Below are positions 6,269 to 6,507 of a stretch of 6,507 nucleotides of DNA, piece by piece. The stretch covers positions 1-6,507 of the forward strand of contig JAMCTO010000219.1 of NCBI GenBank assembly GCA_023381095.1, given 5' to 3'. The position numbers and the translations under genes are program-made. How positions within the stretch are numbered: position 1 is the stretch's first letter; the number at the start of each line of letters is the position of its first letter. This DNA comes from Bacillota bacterium. Lineage in GTDB: Bacteria; Bacillota; Sulfobacillia; Sulfobacillales; Sulfobacillaceae. The notes under the pieces are model-generated. The model was not told where the DNA came from and did no database searches. It was given only the letters and a program-made list of their open reading frames with translations.

Positions 6269-6507
6269 ATGAGGAGCTCTTGGTCAAAAGTGCGTGACAT
6301 GCTCTGGGCGGGGCTTTTGGTCGTCTCGATATCCGGGTGCGGCAACACTCCCGCAAGTGCTGCCCCCGTTTCTCAATCAGCCCCCGCGTCAGCAAGCCAT
6401 AGCAAAACACTACACAAGCATTCTGCGGTACACATCAAAGGAGTGGTCACCGCGATCACGTCGGAGCATATTGTTGTGAAGACAAAATCCGGCACCGTAT
6501 GGACCTT
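6269..6507 (+). CDS. Lipoprotein with DUF5666-like region, 3'-truncated by the window edge
   Basis: An open frame of 79 codons plus two bases runs off the window end. Residues 1-24 form a lipoprotein signal: basic residues (R2, K7, R9), hydrophobic core LWAGLLVVSI (12-21) and lipobox ISGC with Cys24 as the expected lipidation site. A low-complexity Ala/Ser/Pro/His linker follows (about 27-53). Then comes a beta-rich stretch, IKGVVTAITSEHIVVKTKSG (55-74), whose G-x-V-T-A-I...I-V-V-K-T...G pattern resembles DUF5666 domains (small OB-like beta folds in bacterial lipoproteins). That domain call rests on pattern alone and only its beginning is visible. It lies 36 bases after the permease with no terminator, so it is probably the fourth gene of the exporter operon and could be a partner, sensor or substrate of it. 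Lipoprotein status is sure; role is unknown. Confidence 0.8.
   Translation, partial: MRSSWSKVRDMLWAGLLVVSISGCGNTPASAAPVSQSAPASASHSKTLHKHSAVHIKGVVTAITSEHIVVKTKSGTVWT

Larger units (their letters stand above)
2893..6507 (+). other. Exporter operon: adaptor, ATPase, permease, lipoprotein
   Basis: Four plus-strand genes follow each other with ATGA overlaps at 4380-4383 and 5066-5069 and a 36-base gap at 6233-6268. No hairpin terminator is visible between them, so a single transcript is likely. The order adaptor, ATPase, permease matches yknXYZ of Bacillus and macAB-like sets. No outer-membrane channel gene and no two-component regulator lies in the window. Confidence 0.8.

Overview
The window looks like a moderate-GC bacterial chromosome segment (roughly half G+C by eye). 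Strong purine-rich Shine-Dalgarno sites, one TTG start, an MFP/ATPase/permease set of the Bacillus YknXYZ type and no TolC-like gene nearby suggest a Gram-positive (Firmicutes-type, perhaps Sulfobacillus-like) organism. This placement is an inference; nothing in the window proves the genus or the phylum.

Left part, minus strand. From right to left, a small PDZ-less trypsin-like HtrA protease (1666-2352) ends just before a GC-rich hairpin that is probably its terminator. After about 320 bases without a gene comes a secreted protein of unknown family (768-1346, TTG start, clear signal peptide). Forty-four bases further on is a second unrecognised gene (723 down to the window edge, 241 codons visible, no stop), probably in the same transcript. 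This partial gene leaves the window before its stop codon.

Middle. About 540 bases (2353-2892) separate the protease from the divergent plus-strand operon. They hold no intact gene. I see a small inverted repeat and some weak, frame-broken coding-like debris on the minus strand.

Right part, plus strand. A tightly packed operon encodes a membrane-fusion (HlyD/MacA-like) protein, a MacB/LolD-type ABC ATPase and a MacB-type permease. Consecutive genes overlap by the four bases ATGA, so they are probably translationally coupled. After a 36-base gap with no terminator comes the start of a lipoprotein whose visible part ends in a DUF5666-like beta stretch; it runs off the window. The first three genes form a complete tripartite-type exporter: the ATPase drives the FtsX-fold permease and the anchored adaptor acts outside the membrane. 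Its substrate cannot be read from the sequence.

The points most worth a second look are the apparent tandem duplication of the whole lipoyl-hairpin module in the adaptor, the two-gene unit of unknown function on the left, the HtrA that stops right after its protease fold, and the lipoprotein attached to the exporter operon. I see no CRISPR array, tRNA, rRNA, insertion sequence or clear defence system.
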